DNA of 24,680 bases, from positions 1-24,680 of the forward strand of contig CAYFIR010000102.1 in the NCBI GenBank assembly GCA_964343195.1, read 5' to 3'. Position 1 is the stretch's first letter. Every line of letters begins with the position of its first letter. The notes under the pieces are model-generated. The model did no database searches. It saw only the letters and a list, made by a program, of their open reading frames with translations, and was not told the origin of the DNA. The translations under genes and the position numbers were made by a program. Of the stretch, positions 1-8,186 are shown piece by piece. The stretch is from CAYVAP01 sp964343195 (GTDB lineage: Bacteria; Bacteroidota; Bacteroidia; J057).

Positions 1-12
1 AACACTTGCCTA

Positions 13-70
13 CCCGCCCAGCCGACATCCAGGAGGTGTTAGAATAGGCCGGCTGGTAGGCGGGCGTTTT
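13..70 (+). terminator. possible rho-independent terminator of an upstream gene
   Basis: The arm at 13-24 (cccgcc then cagccg) can pair with 50-64 (cggctg, a 3-nt bulge, then ggcggg). A T-run (gtttta) follows on the plus strand. The loop is long (about 25 nt), so this is a weaker call than the other hairpins. It would end a plus-strand gene lying left of the window. Confidence 0.4.
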
Positions 71-208
71 AGTGCATAAAAATGAGACACCTTTCCTCTT
101 TGATTTTTCCATTTCCCGATGTGCTCGACCAGGGAGGGTAGAGTTGGTAAATTAGGATGCGTACTTTTATTGCCGATAGCGACAGTTCTAAACCCATCAA
201 GACACAAC

Positions 209-1291
209 ATGAAGAGCCATCTCCTTATTCCACTCCTATCTATACTTAGCCTTTTTATCTCTTCAGATGAAAGAGAAAAAATCACATGGACAAATTTTCA
301 AGGCCAGGGGATTGAAAACTATTATGGAGTTGGCTCAAAAACGTACTTCTATGAAGGAGGAAAATTGGTAAAGCTGGAATACCGCGACAAAGAAGGGAAA
401 TTAATTCCCAAAGGACAGTTTCTCAGCTTCTATCCTGCAGTTTTTAGATATACCTATGATCCCCAAGGAAATTATGTAAGCAGAGAGGCCTACGATAGTT
501 CAGGAGAGCTGATGGATCTGGACGGATACTATGACGCATCAATATCAAGATTCAAGTATAATTCCCAGAACCAATTGATTGAAAGACAGACATTAGACAA
601 GGATGAAAAGCTTTTGGAAATGGGGGATTCGAAAATTGCCGTCAAAAAATATGAATATGACGATTCAGGGCACTTAATCACAGTTACCAATTACGATGCG
701 GCTGGAAATGCTTTACCTGGTATGATAAAATTCAGTTATTCACCAAATGGAGTGCTAATAAAGGAAGAGCATCTGAATTTATCCGATGAAGTACGTACAG
801 AATTCACCTTCTCCTATGATGACTTCGGCTTTTTAGATCGGTTTGATGCGTACGAGCAAGTGTCTCCTGAAGACAGCAATACATATGTGTTTAATTTTTC
901 CTACACAGATTCGATATTAACCTCTATAAATATTCATTCGAGTCAACCAAATAGCAATAGAACTGAAGAGAGAGGAGTGAAGATTGGGCTTTCTGGCTGG
1001 TTTATCGAAGACTCTTTATTGTTGAGGACGAGATTTCAGCACTATGGCAAAGGGGAGTTTCTACTGACAATTGGGCCTGATGGAAAAGTATTAGACCTTG
1101 AGCCTACCGAAGTAAGTACCTCTATGGAATTTATCCAGGAGGTTTATGGGTTATTCAGGGGCATAAAACTCAAGAGGAGTACCCAAACTACAACTCCAGA
1201 TTCAACAGGTAAAATAGTGGTTTCTGTCCTTGAACCTTTTCCAACTCTAGAGTTCTTGGAATTTGTTAAAAAGCCAAAACCGAATGATTGA
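209..1291 (+). CDS. secreted YD-repeat-like protein of unknown function
   Basis: A 360-residue protein that I do not recognise as a named family. I chose the ATG at 209 because it puts a hydrophobic signal-peptide-like stretch (KSHLLIPLLSILSLFIS) at the N-terminus; the frame is open further upstream but that extension is not signal-like. The central part holds several loosely repeated units of about 40 residues with an aromatic-x-Tyr-x-x-x-Gly core: YTYDPQGNYV, FKYNSQNQLI, YEYDDSGHLI, FSYSPNGVLI and FSYDDFGFLD. Each is followed by a second short strand such as YDSSGEL or YDAAGNAL. These resemble YD/RHS-type beta repeats or MORN-like hairpins, but the protein is far too short for a full RHS toxin shell and shows no toxin tail. 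Export to the periplasm or cell surface is inferred from the signal sequence. No partner gene is evident; the next gene starts 146 bp downstream. Confidence 0.7.
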   Translation: MKSHLLIPLLSILSLFISSDEREKITWTNFQGQGIENYYGVGSKTYFYEGGKLVKLEYRDKEGKLIPKGQFLSFYPAVFRYTYDPQGNYVSREAYDSSGELMDLDGYYDASISRFKYNSQNQLIERQTLDKDEKLLEMGDSKIAVKKYEYDDSGHLITVTNYDAAGNALPGMIKFSYSPNGVLIKEEHLNLSDEVRTEFTFSYDDFGFLDRFDAYEQVSPEDSNTYVFNFSYTDSILTSINIHSSQPNSNRTEERGVKIGLSGWFIEDSLLLRTRFQHYGKGEFLLTIGPDGKVLDLEPTEVSTSMEFIQEVYGLFRGIKLKRSTQTTTPDSTGKIVVSVLEPFPTLEFLEFVKKPKPND

Positions 1292-1437
1292 ATTGCATTT
1301 TTATCCCGCGACAAATTCAAACCAAGAGGTCCTTCGAAATCAAGTTGGCTAGGCGCTCCTGCCCCCTTTCCCACTATCCCGGTGAAAGCTCATCATTCCT
1401 TTTTTTGGCCCGTTCACGATACATTCCCGACCACCAG

Positions 1438-2421
1438 ATGAACAAAACCTCAAAAATCCTCATTGGAAGCCTCGCCATCATCGCCATACTGGTAGCAGGA
1501 TACCTATACCTCGACAGCCAGCTGTTTGACGGCGTAAAGCCCCGTTCCGTGAACGAAGACGGCATCAAGGCCAGTTTCTATGCCAAAGAGGGCATCGCAA
1601 ACCAACCGACAGTGGTGCTGATCGGAGGTGGCACATGGGGGGACTATTGGGGGCAGGAATTTGCCAAAGCTGGCTATGTCGGCCTTTCATTGCCTTATGT
1701 CCGACAGGAGGGGCTCCCACCGCTGATGGAAGAAATTCCCCTGGAATATTTTCAGCAGGCGCTTGGCTGGTTGAAGCGACAGCCCGAAGTAAATCCTGAT
1801 CAGATCGTCGTGATGGGTGCCTCACGAAATGCTGAGCTAGCCTTGCTCATTGCGTCCTATTTCCCGGAATCGGTGCATGGCGTGATTGCTTTCGCCCCCT
1901 CTTCGGTCAGTTGGTCCAACAGGGTCCATCCCTTTAATTCGGATTCTCTGAAACCGAGTTGGACATTTGACAATCAACCGGTTCCCTACGTTCCTACGCC
2001 AAAGCTGAAAGGAGGAGCATCCGACCTGTTTGAGACCCTGCCGTACTGGACAGCAGGGCTCGCGGATACCGCCGCCGTGAAAAAAGCCGCCATCCAGGTG
2101 GAGCGGATCAATGGCCCCGTCCTGCTCTTATCTGGCATTGCGGATGAAGTATGGCCCTCAGCCATGATGGCCGACATGATAGAGACACGGCTACAGGACC
2201 GCTCATTCGCCTTTGAGGTGGAAAACATGCAGTACGAAGATGCTGGCCACTTAATCTCAGGCAGCCCCAACTACCTCAATACCACTCGATACGGTAAAAT
2301 GGAAATCGACGGCAGAAGTTACGAATATGGGTTTGGGGGAAGTGCAGAGGGAGACATGGCCGCCCAGAAAGATGCCTTCCAACGGGTTTTCACATTCGTA
2401 TCGAGGCTACGACAAGAATAA
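1438..2421 (+). CDS. membrane-anchored alpha/beta hydrolase, acyl-CoA thioester hydrolase/BAAT C-terminal type
   Basis: A 327-residue protein with one N-terminal hydrophobic segment (about residues 6-24, ILIGSLAIIAILVAGYLYL), probably an anchor or uncleaved signal. The rest is an alpha/beta-hydrolase domain. Visible landmarks are the oxyanion-region strand TVVLIGGGTWGDYW (about 58-71), the nucleophile elbow VVMGASRNAEL (Ser129), a putative acid Asp236 in GIADEVWP, and His271 in EDAGHLI. The AGHLI motif and the GxSxxxE elbow point to the C-terminal domain shared by bile acid-CoA:amino acid N-acyltransferases and acyl-CoA thioesterases. The usual elbow is GxSxGxE; here the second Gly is Asn131, which is uncommon. 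The N-terminal BAAT domain is absent, as in many bacterial members. I chose the ATG at 1438 over upstream in-frame starts because the hydrophobic segment follows it directly. The substrate is unknown. It ends 26 bp from the convergent MATE gene. Confidence 0.8.
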   Translation: MNKTSKILIGSLAIIAILVAGYLYLDSQLFDGVKPRSVNEDGIKASFYAKEGIANQPTVVLIGGGTWGDYWGQEFAKAGYVGLSLPYVRQEGLPPLMEEIPLEYFQQALGWLKRQPEVNPDQIVVMGASRNAELALLIASYFPESVHGVIAFAPSSVSWSNRVHPFNSDSLKPSWTFDNQPVPYVPTPKLKGGASDLFETLPYWTAGLADTAAVKKAAIQVERINGPVLLLSGIADEVWPSAMMADMIETRLQDRSFAFEVENMQYEDAGHLISGSPNYLNTTRYGKMEIDGRSYEYGFGGSAEGDMAAQKDAFQRVFTFVSRLRQE

Positions 2422-2447
2422 CCGCCTTTCTACCCATAAAAAGTCCT

Positions 2448-3731
2448 CTATATATACCGCCCAGCCCCTATGTGAAGGGTAAGCCCTCTGCCCAGCATAT
2501 ACAGCGTCATCCCCAGCCAGAGGAGGTGGTTGCCATATTGAGGAGCCAGCCATGCCAGGGGCAGAAATATCAGAAAGGTGGTGAGGATCATGGCATTGCG
2601 CATGGGACGGGCAGCCGTAGCTCCGAAGTAGATGCCATCCCAGAGATAGGCATAGGTGCCCACCCAGGGCAGAAGGATCATCCAGTTCAGATAGGGGATG
2701 GCTTCCGCAATCACCGCAGGCTGATCGGTAAAGATGCCTAGTAAGGTCTCCCCCATGAAGGCATAGGCCAACGAGAAAACCGCGGCGAAACCCATCCCCC
2801 ACTGAAACAGCAGGCGGATTACCTGGGATAGTTGCTTGCGATCATTGGCTCCGACGTAGCGTCCTACGAGACTCTCGGCTGCGAAGGCAAAGCCATCGAT
2901 GGCGTAGGCCATGGTGTGCAGGTACTGAAGTAGGATCTGATTGGCCGCCAGGGTCAGCGGGTCCATACGGGAGGACTGGGCCGTGAAATAGGAAAAAGCA
3001 AAAATCAGGCAGAGGGTACGGATGAAAATATCGCTGTTTACCGAAAAAAAGCGCTTCAACGAATCTGGATCGAGCAAGTGGGTCTTTCGCCAGTTACCGA
3101 GCAGGAGTCTGTACTTGACAAACACCCAGATCAGGCCTACGATGAATCCCAGGTACTGCGCCAACACAGTAGCCAGGGCTACTCCGTCCGATTTCATCCC
3201 CAGGGTGTTGACGAAGTACAGGTTCAGAACGATGTTGGCGATATTGCTGAGAATGGTCAGCACCATGGGAATGCGGGCCTCCTGCATGCCCAACAGCCAG
3301 CCTACAAGGGCATACAGCCCGATGGTAGCCGGAGCGGCCCAGATCCGAACGCGGTAATAGGAGTGCGCCAGTTCGATGATTGCTGGCTCACCCGGGAGGA
3401 GTTTGAAGCTCAGCCAGCCAATGGGGCTTTGCAGCCCCACAAAAAACAACCCGGCGGCAAGCCCCAAAAACAACGCCTGCCCCAGCAGTCGCAACTGTTC
3501 TATCTGATCTTCCTTGCCATAAGCCTGAGCTGTGAGCCCCGTGGTCCCCATGCGCAGGAAACCCATTCCCCAATACAGAAAATTGAAGACTACGCTGCCC
3601 AACGCTACCGCTCCCAGGTAGATCGGGGAGTCCTGTCGGCCCATCAGCGCGGTATCGACCATTCCCAACAATGGCACTGAGAGGTTGCTCAGGATATTCG
3701 GTAGGGCCAGCCTCAGGATGTTTTTATTCAT
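2448..3731 (-). CDS. MATE family efflux transporter (DinF/NorM-like)
   Basis: A 427-residue polytopic inner-membrane protein, the normal size for MATE transporters, which export drugs or metabolites in exchange for Na+ or H+. The start chosen is ATG at 3731 (MNKNILRLALPNILSNL), because MATE proteins begin with the helix that follows. Twelve further in-frame residues upstream overlap a repetitive intergenic stretch and look non-coding. Family landmarks include the N-terminal ALPNILSNLSVPLLGMVDTALMG, the repeat AYGKEDQIEQLRLLGQALFLG after TM2-3, and the second-half counterpart FAAESLVGRYVGANDRKQL. The two halves show the family's internal duplication. The protein resembles DinF-type MATEs. Substrate cannot be told from sequence. 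The stop faces that of the upstream hydrolase gene, 26 bp away. Confidence 0.9.
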   Translation of the reverse strand: MNKNILRLALPNILSNLSVPLLGMVDTALMGRQDSPIYLGAVALGSVVFNFLYWGMGFLRMGTTGLTAQAYGKEDQIEQLRLLGQALFLGLAAGLFFVGLQSPIGWLSFKLLPGEPAIIELAHSYYRVRIWAAPATIGLYALVGWLLGMQEARIPMVLTILSNIANIVLNLYFVNTLGMKSDGVALATVLAQYLGFIVGLIWVFVKYRLLLGNWRKTHLLDPDSLKRFFSVNSDIFIRTLCLIFAFSYFTAQSSRMDPLTLAANQILLQYLHTMAYAIDGFAFAAESLVGRYVGANDRKQLSQVIRLLFQWGMGFAAVFSLAYAFMGETLLGIFTDQPAVIAEAIPYLNWMILLPWVGTYAYLWDGIYFGATAARPMRNAMILTTFLIFLPLAWLAPQYGNHLLWLGMTLYMLGRGLTLHIGAGRYI

Positions 3732-3859
3732 TGAACAGGGTTCATGGAACCATGGTTCGTGGTCCATGGTTCATAGATCAGTAGGAAAAGCTCCGGCGTG
3801 GTCCGCCGAGCCGCCAAAATTACTGATCAGGGACCAATGTTCAATGAAAACTGACCCCG
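3731..3859. repeat. GTTCATGG/CCATGGTTC intergenic repeat patch
   Basis: Between the MATE start and the porT stop the DNA contains repeated variants of ggttcatgg, ccatggttc, ggtccatgg and gttcatagatca, partly palindromic around CCATGG. A related patch lies at 9293-9385 (tgaacaatgttcac, gaaccatgaactctgaac). The two patches share a GAAC/GTTC plus CATG vocabulary rather than a single exact unit. The role is unknown. Confidence 0.5.
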
Positions 3860-4558
3860 CTATTCAAAATTGACATTGATGGAAAGCACCTGGCTGTGCA
3901 GGCTGCTGATCGCGGAGGCAAAGTCCGTTTCCAGGGGTTCGTAGATGTTGAACAGCCCCATGGTGTACATTATCTCAGGCGAAAGTTTGAGGCGGTCTCC
4001 GTAGAGGTTGATTCCAAATCCAAAGGTCAGTGAAATGTCCTGACGGTTGATTTTCAGGAGTTCCGGGTCGTTGAGCACCTTTTCATTACTCGCGAGGTTG
4101 ACTCCCCACTGAGCCCCCACAAGGGTATATATCCGGGTGGAATTGTAGTAGGCAGTCTTATACTGCCACATCACCGGGATGTTCAGGTAAGAAGCCTCAA
4201 TTTTGCGGGACTCGATTCCATCCCCGAAGACAAACTCAAAATCCCGCTGCTCCAGGGAAATTGTAGGAATAACGCGGATGCTATGGGCCCGCCCAACGTT
4301 AAAGTTGTTGATGATCCCGATGTTGATACCGGGTCGATTGACCAACCGAACGTCATATAAGGTGCGCCCTCCTTCAGATATGTTGATCTGTTCTTTGAGG
4401 TTGTAGGAGTTGTAATTAAACCCCATAAGCAACCCAAGATTGTAGCGCTTCAGGTCAAAAGGATGGCGATCCAGATACCCCTGCCCAAAACTGAAACTCA
4501 GAGTGCCAAGACACAGGAGCATGAGTAGCATCCCTGATTTCAAGCCAGATTTCATCAT
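3860..4558 (-). CDS. porT: PorT-like type IX secretion outer-membrane beta-barrel protein
   Basis: A 232-residue protein with a cleavable signal peptide (MLLMLLCLGTLSFSFGQ). The mature part alternates hydrophobic and polar residues, as in an eight-stranded outer-membrane barrel. It resembles PorT/SprT over its whole length: RYNLGLLMGFNYNSYNL near the start, VNRPGINIGIINNFNV, RVIPTISLEQRDFEF, ASYLNIPVMWQYK, LVGAQWGVNLASNEK, and a C-terminal strand ending in VNFE. PorT is a component of the Bacteroidota type IX secretion machine, which exports proteins carrying a conserved C-terminal domain. It lies downstream of ubiE on the same strand, an arrangement I recall from other Bacteroidota, but a 283-bp gap with a palindromic element separates them, so co-transcription is uncertain. 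The start is one of two consecutive ATGs. Confidence 0.87.
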   Translation of the reverse strand: MMKSGLKSGMLLMLLCLGTLSFSFGQGYLDRHPFDLKRYNLGLLMGFNYNSYNLKEQINISEGGRTLYDVRLVNRPGINIGIINNFNVGRAHSIRVIPTISLEQRDFEFVFGDGIESRKIEASYLNIPVMWQYKTAYYNSTRIYTLVGAQWGVNLASNEKVLNDPELLKINRQDISLTFGFGINLYGDRLKLSPEIMYTMGLFNIYEPLETDFASAISSLHSQVLSINVNFE

Positions 4559-4699
4559 TACGGTGTTCTTCTGTTAGCGATAGGTAGAAGTCTTCTCGTC
4601 GATGGGCACTAATTTTTGAGGTTGGGATGATGACTGTATGGAGAAACGGGAAGGTTTTTCAGATTTACGCACTTACTACATCAAACCTGTGGGAAACCC

Positions 4700-4820
4700 T
4701 AAGAGGCTGTTTGGATTTTTCCTTATCGGCCCAAACCGGTCTTTTTCCGCCCTGTCTGCGTCAATTTTCCTCAAAATCCTGCGTTTGGCCTCAAAACACC
4801 AAAACCTAAACAGCCTCTAA
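4700..4820. mobile_element. MITE-like or palindromic repeat element, about 120 bp
   Basis: The left end taagaggctgttt (4700-4712) and right end aaacagcctctaa (4808-4820) are inverted repeats matching at 12 of 13 positions. The interior is non-coding, with only out-of-context short ORFs. It sits between ubiE and porT. I recall terminal sequences like AGAGGCTGTTT on small dispersed elements in Bacteroidota, but a genome search is needed. No transposase is present, so if mobile it would depend on another element. No clear target-site duplication can be fixed. Confidence 0.5.
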
Positions 4821-4841
4821 TGATTTATAGTTGCTACGATA

Positions 4842-5570
4842 TTACTTCTCCAAAAGATACAGCGAACATATTCCAAAAGTTAGCGGCTTATATATCGCCT
4901 TTTTATATCCCACTTTCAGGCAAATATCTGTAAAAGCCTTACCCTGTGGAAAAGCCTTGACAGAATCTGAGAGATAGGCATAGGCAGAAGAATCCCCCGA
5001 AACGACCTTTCCTACTATGGGAGTCAGCACCCGGAAGTAGAAATTAAACAATTGCTTGAGAGGAAATTTTGTGGGATACGAAGGCTCAAGGATGATGGCT
5101 GGCTTGCCAGGCTTGAGTACCCTCAGCATTTCCCCAAGGCCTTTTTCCAGGTTCTCAAAGTTCCGAACCCCAAAACCAACAGTAATTCCATCCACTGAGT
5201 CGGTTTCCAGATCGAGGTTCTCAGAATCGCCTTCGCGCATGTCGATGAGCTCAGAGAGGCCTTTTTCGGCCATTTTTTGCCGACCGATGTGCAGCATCTG
5301 TGGAGAGATGTCGATCCCGATGATCTCCTGAGGCTTGATGCGGGCTGCCTCTATGGCAAAGTCTCCCGTACCCGTCGCGATGTCCACCACACGCTGTGGA
5401 TTGTAGGTAGCCAGCATATTGACGGCCTTGCGGCGCCACCAAAAATCCACCCCCATGCTCAGGGTGTGGTTGAGCAAATCGTATTTGGGAGCAATGTTGT
5501 CAAACATCGCTGTTACCTGCGCCTTTTTGGAGGCTTCGCTGTCGTTGTAGGGAGTTACCGGTTTATCCAA
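4842..5570 (-). CDS. ubiE: demethylmenaquinone/2-methoxy-6-polyprenyl-benzoquinol methyltransferase
   Basis: A 242-residue class I SAM-dependent methyltransferase of the UbiE/MenG family. It adds the C-methyl group to demethylmenaquinone in the last step of menaquinone synthesis; Bacteroidota use menaquinone. Landmarks are the N-terminal VTAMFDNIAPKYDLLNHTLS, SAM motif I VVDIATGTGDFAIEAA, the acidic end of strand 2 in GIDISPQML, the DGITVGFGVRNFENLEKGL segment typical of UbiE, and EMLRVLKPGKPAIILEPS. The length is normal. The start is a TTG at 5570: an in-frame TAA lies four codons upstream, there is no ATG between, and the segment after TTG matches the usual N-terminus (KPYxDS...KKxQV). The TTG start may keep expression modest. 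The gene is divergent from engB, with 82 bp between starts that should hold both promoters. Confidence 0.95.
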   Translation of the reverse strand: MDKPVTPYNDSEASKKAQVTAMFDNIAPKYDLLNHTLSMGVDFWWRRKAVNMLATYNPQRVVDIATGTGDFAIEAARIKPQEIIGIDISPQMLHIGRQKMAEKGLSELIDMREGDSENLDLETDSVDGITVGFGVRNFENLEKGLGEMLRVLKPGKPAIILEPSYPTKFPLKQLFNFYFRVLTPIVGKVVSGDSSAYAYLSDSVKAFPQGKAFTDICLKVGYKKAIYKPLTFGICSLYLLEK

Positions 5571-5652
5571 GTCTGTTGCTTACTTTTGGGGTGTGTTCGG
5601 GAATGCTGGCAAAATTAGGGCTTTCCCATCCAAAACCAATCACAATCCGAGC

Positions 5653-6249
5653 ATGAAAATTTCATCCGCGACCTTCATAAAAAGCAGTACCCAACTCGAT
5701 CAGCTACCAGAACCCAGGTATCCGGAACACGCCTTCATAGGTCGCTCCAACGTAGGGAAATCTTCCCTTATCAACACCCTGCTCCAGCGCAAAAACCTCG
5801 CCCATACCTCCGCTACTCCCGGTAAAACCCAGGTGATCAACCATTACCTGATCAATGAAAGCTGGTACCTCGTGGACCTACCTGGATACGGATACGCCCG
5901 GACTTCCAAAAAACAGCGGGACAAGTTCTCGGTCATGATCAATGAGTATCTCAAAGGGCGCGATAGTCTGATGAATACTTACATCCTCGTGGATTCCCGC
6001 ATTCCCCCTCAGGACAGTGACCTGGAGGTCATGGAATCCATGGGCCTAAACGGGCTTCCCTTTACGATTGTTTACACCAAGACCGACAAACTCAACAAGT
6101 ATCAGCTCGATACCAACCTACAGGTCTATCGGGATGTGTTGTTGGAAACCTGGGAAAACATGCCCCCTATGCTCCTCACCTCGGCTACAAAAGGTCGTGG
6201 ACGTGAAGAACTGCTCGACCACATCGAGGAGATCAACGGGATGTTTTGA
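5653..6249 (+). CDS. engB: ribosome biogenesis GTP-binding protein EngB (YihA/YsxC)
   Basis: A 198-residue TRAFAC-class GTPase of the EngB family, usually essential and needed for late assembly of the large ribosomal subunit in the cytoplasm. All G motifs are present: P-loop GRSNVGKSSL, switch I region with TSATPGKTQ (G2 Thr), G3 DLPGYGYA, G4 TKTDK and G5 TSATKGRG. The length is typical. I chose ATG 5653 (MKISSATFIKSST) because it matches the standard EngB N-terminus; the upstream in-frame ATG at 5593 would add 20 residues of non-family sequence. A strong hairpin follows the stop. Confidence 0.96.
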   Translation: MKISSATFIKSSTQLDQLPEPRYPEHAFIGRSNVGKSSLINTLLQRKNLAHTSATPGKTQVINHYLINESWYLVDLPGYGYARTSKKQRDKFSVMINEYLKGRDSLMNTYILVDSRIPPQDSDLEVMESMGLNGLPFTIVYTKTDKLNKYQLDTNLQVYRDVLLETWENMPPMLLTSATKGRGREELLDHIEEINGMF

Positions 6250-6250
6250 G

Positions 6251-6279
6251 CTTGCTGCGGGTTAAAACCGCGCAGCAAG
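6251..6279 (+). terminator. hairpin after engB, possible terminator
   Basis: cttgctgcg (6251-6259) pairs exactly with cgcagcaag (6271-6279), extended inward by ggtt/aacc around a tiny loop. It begins one base after the engB stop. There is no immediate T-run, so it may be an RNA-stabilising 3' hairpin rather than an intrinsic terminator. A second hairpin (ctagccg at 6298-6304 with cggctag at 6320-6326) follows, ending in aaaa. Confidence 0.45.
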
Positions 6280-6491
6280 GAAGATGACTGCCTTTTACTA
6301 GCCGGGCGAATTCATTCCTCGGCTAGAAAACGGTGGATCTCCCCCCCCTCAGAAACGCCGATCTGGACTAGCCCCCGCCCGCCGTTGGCTGTAACCGCAA
6401 CCTTTGCTGGCCTGTTGCTGCCCTTACCTGTTTTCCGAACCATTCTCAAATTCCTCCAAACTTTCTGGGGTTTCTGAAAGTTTTGATAGAC

Positions 6492-7928
6492 ATGAGATGG
6501 GAAAGAGCATTAATCTGGTTTCGAAACGACCTCCGCATACACGATCACGAACCCTTGCACACCGCCATAAAGAGTGTGCGGGAGGTCATTCCGGTTTACT
6601 GTGTCGATCCGCGACACTTTGGAGAGACTTCGTTTGGGTTTCCCAAGACGGGCTCCTACCGAGCTCAATTTCTGCGGGAAAGCCTGGAGGACCTGCGCGC
6701 ACAGTTGCAAGCGTTAGGCAGCGACCTCATCATCCGGTGGGGTAAGCCGGAAGAACTGCTGCCCGAACTTGCTGAAGAATATGGGGCAGCAGGTGTATTT
6801 GCTCATCAGGAAGTCACCGATGAGGAGCTCAAGGTAGAAGACGCCGTTGAAAAAGCCCTATTTTCCCGCAACATCACCCTGGAATTGAGTTGGGGAGCGA
6901 CCCTCTACCACCTGGAAGATTTGCCCATGCCGATCGGATCCTTGCCTGAAGTTTTCACCCAGTTTCGCAAGCAGATGGAAAAAATGGCAGACGTCAGGCC
7001 GCAGTTTCCCACACCAGCACAGATCGATAGCCCAGAGTTTGACGATCCGGGCGAATTGCCGTCCTGGAAGCAGATGGGCCTGGAGCCACCCGTGAAGGAT
7101 ACACGATCGGTGCTTCAGTTTCAGGGGGGCGAAAGCGCCGGATTGCAACGGCTTCACCAGTATTTCTGGGAGCAGGATCTACTTCGCGAATACAAAGAGA
7201 CCCGCAATGGCCTCCTGGGAGCGGATTATTCATCCAAATTCTCAGCCTGGCTGGCAATGGGCTGTCTGTCTCCCCGCCGAATCTATGATGAAGTCCAGCG
7301 CTATGAAACCCAGGTGGTACGCAACAAGTCCACCTACTGGCTCATCTTTGAGCTAATCTGGCGCGATTATTTCCGCTTTGTCGCCAAAAAGCACGGCAAC
7401 ACCCTCTTCCAGATCGAAGGCATCAGGCAGGATGGCTGGAAGGGAACAGTCGACTGGGGCCTATTTGAAAAATGGAAGGCAGGGGAAACAGGGATTCCTT
7501 TCGTCGACGCCAATATGCTGGAGATCAAGAACAGTGGCTTTATGTCCAATCGGGGTCGGCAAAATGTTGCTTCCTTCCTTGTGAATGACCTGGGGCTGGA
7601 CTGGCGCATGGGCGCAGAGTACTTTGAGTCACAACTCATTGATTACGATCCCTGTAGCAACTGGGGCAACTGGAATTATGTCGCAGGTGTGGGCAATGAC
7701 CCGCGTGAGGGTCGCTATTTCAATGTGATTTCGCAGGCCAAACGCTACGACTCTCAGGGAGAATATGTCAAGCATTGGCTCCCCGTCCTTACCAGAGTAC
7801 CGCGCACCCTGGTACATGAACTTTTTGAAGCTTCGCCCAAACAGTTGGAAACATATGGGGTGATCCTGGGGGAAGGCTATCCACGACCAGTGGTTAGCCT
7901 GCGAGGAAAAGCCGCTGCCAAGCGGTGA
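6492..7928 (+). CDS. DASH-type cryptochrome / single-strand DNA photolyase
   Basis: A 478-residue photolyase/cryptochrome. The N-terminal alpha/beta antenna domain (about 1-170) begins ALIWFRNDLRIHDHEPL and includes IPVYCVDPRHF. The C-terminal helical FAD-binding domain shows ETRNGLLGADYSSKFSAWLAMGCLSPRRIY, YWLIFELIWRDYFRF, the DANMLEIKNSGFMSNRGRQNVASFL block and DYDPCSNWGNWNYVAGVGNDPRE followed by RYFNVISQAKRYD. The GNDPRE-x-RYFN and YDSQGEYVKHWLP motifs are diagnostic of the DASH branch rather than CPD class I photolyase. DASH proteins bind FAD and methenyltetrahydrofolate and repair cyclobutane dimers mainly in single-stranded or looped DNA. Start ATG 6492 is three codons inside a possible TTG; the ATG leads straight into the family N-terminus. 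The 242-bp upstream gap has hairpins but no gene. Confidence 0.93.
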   Translation: MRWERALIWFRNDLRIHDHEPLHTAIKSVREVIPVYCVDPRHFGETSFGFPKTGSYRAQFLRESLEDLRAQLQALGSDLIIRWGKPEELLPELAEEYGAAGVFAHQEVTDEELKVEDAVEKALFSRNITLELSWGATLYHLEDLPMPIGSLPEVFTQFRKQMEKMADVRPQFPTPAQIDSPEFDDPGELPSWKQMGLEPPVKDTRSVLQFQGGESAGLQRLHQYFWEQDLLREYKETRNGLLGADYSSKFSAWLAMGCLSPRRIYDEVQRYETQVVRNKSTYWLIFELIWRDYFRFVAKKHGNTLFQIEGIRQDGWKGTVDWGLFEKWKAGETGIPFVDANMLEIKNSGFMSNRGRQNVASFLVNDLGLDWRMGAEYFESQLIDYDPCSNWGNWNYVAGVGNDPREGRYFNVISQAKRYDSQGEYVKHWLPVLTRVPRTLVHELFEASPKQLETYGVILGEGYPRPVVSLRGKAAAKR

Positions 7929-8030
7929 GATTTCGCACTGTGGCATATGCAGATGTTTATGCCAGCTTCCTCTGGAGTCGCTTGTGCTATTTGCCTGGTT
8001 TCTACAAATGCTTTTTCCTTATCCCCCCTC

Positions 8031-8068
8031 AAAAAAATACAACACCCCAGCGTAAGCCGAGGTGCTGT
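8031..8068 (-). terminator. rho-independent terminator on the minus strand
   Basis: On the minus strand acagcacc (8068-8061) pairs with ggtgttgt (8046-8039; one G-U), followed after two bases by a run of seven T (8037-8031). It lies about 120 bp beyond the stop of the secreted-protein gene at 8187-8708 and would also stop antisense reading into the cryptochrome gene. Confidence 0.6.
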
Positions 8069-8186
8069 GAAAAGCTTGTGATATTTCTTCGCACAAGCGG
8101 AAAGTAGGTAACGTTGTCCGCCAGTGCCTAATGGGGGAATGCACGGTCAGGACAGTTAGGAAAAAATCACCATGATAAAAAGAACG

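Noticed and set aside
3732..3767. Upstream in-frame start of the MATE gene adding 12 residues
   Set aside because: The extra residues (DHEPWFHEPCS) come from the GTTCATGG repeat patch and are not family-like; the ATG at 3731 starts the conserved N-terminus.
4627..4820. Two overlapping 60-codon plus-strand ORFs
   Set aside because: They fall in the palindromic element and show no coding character.
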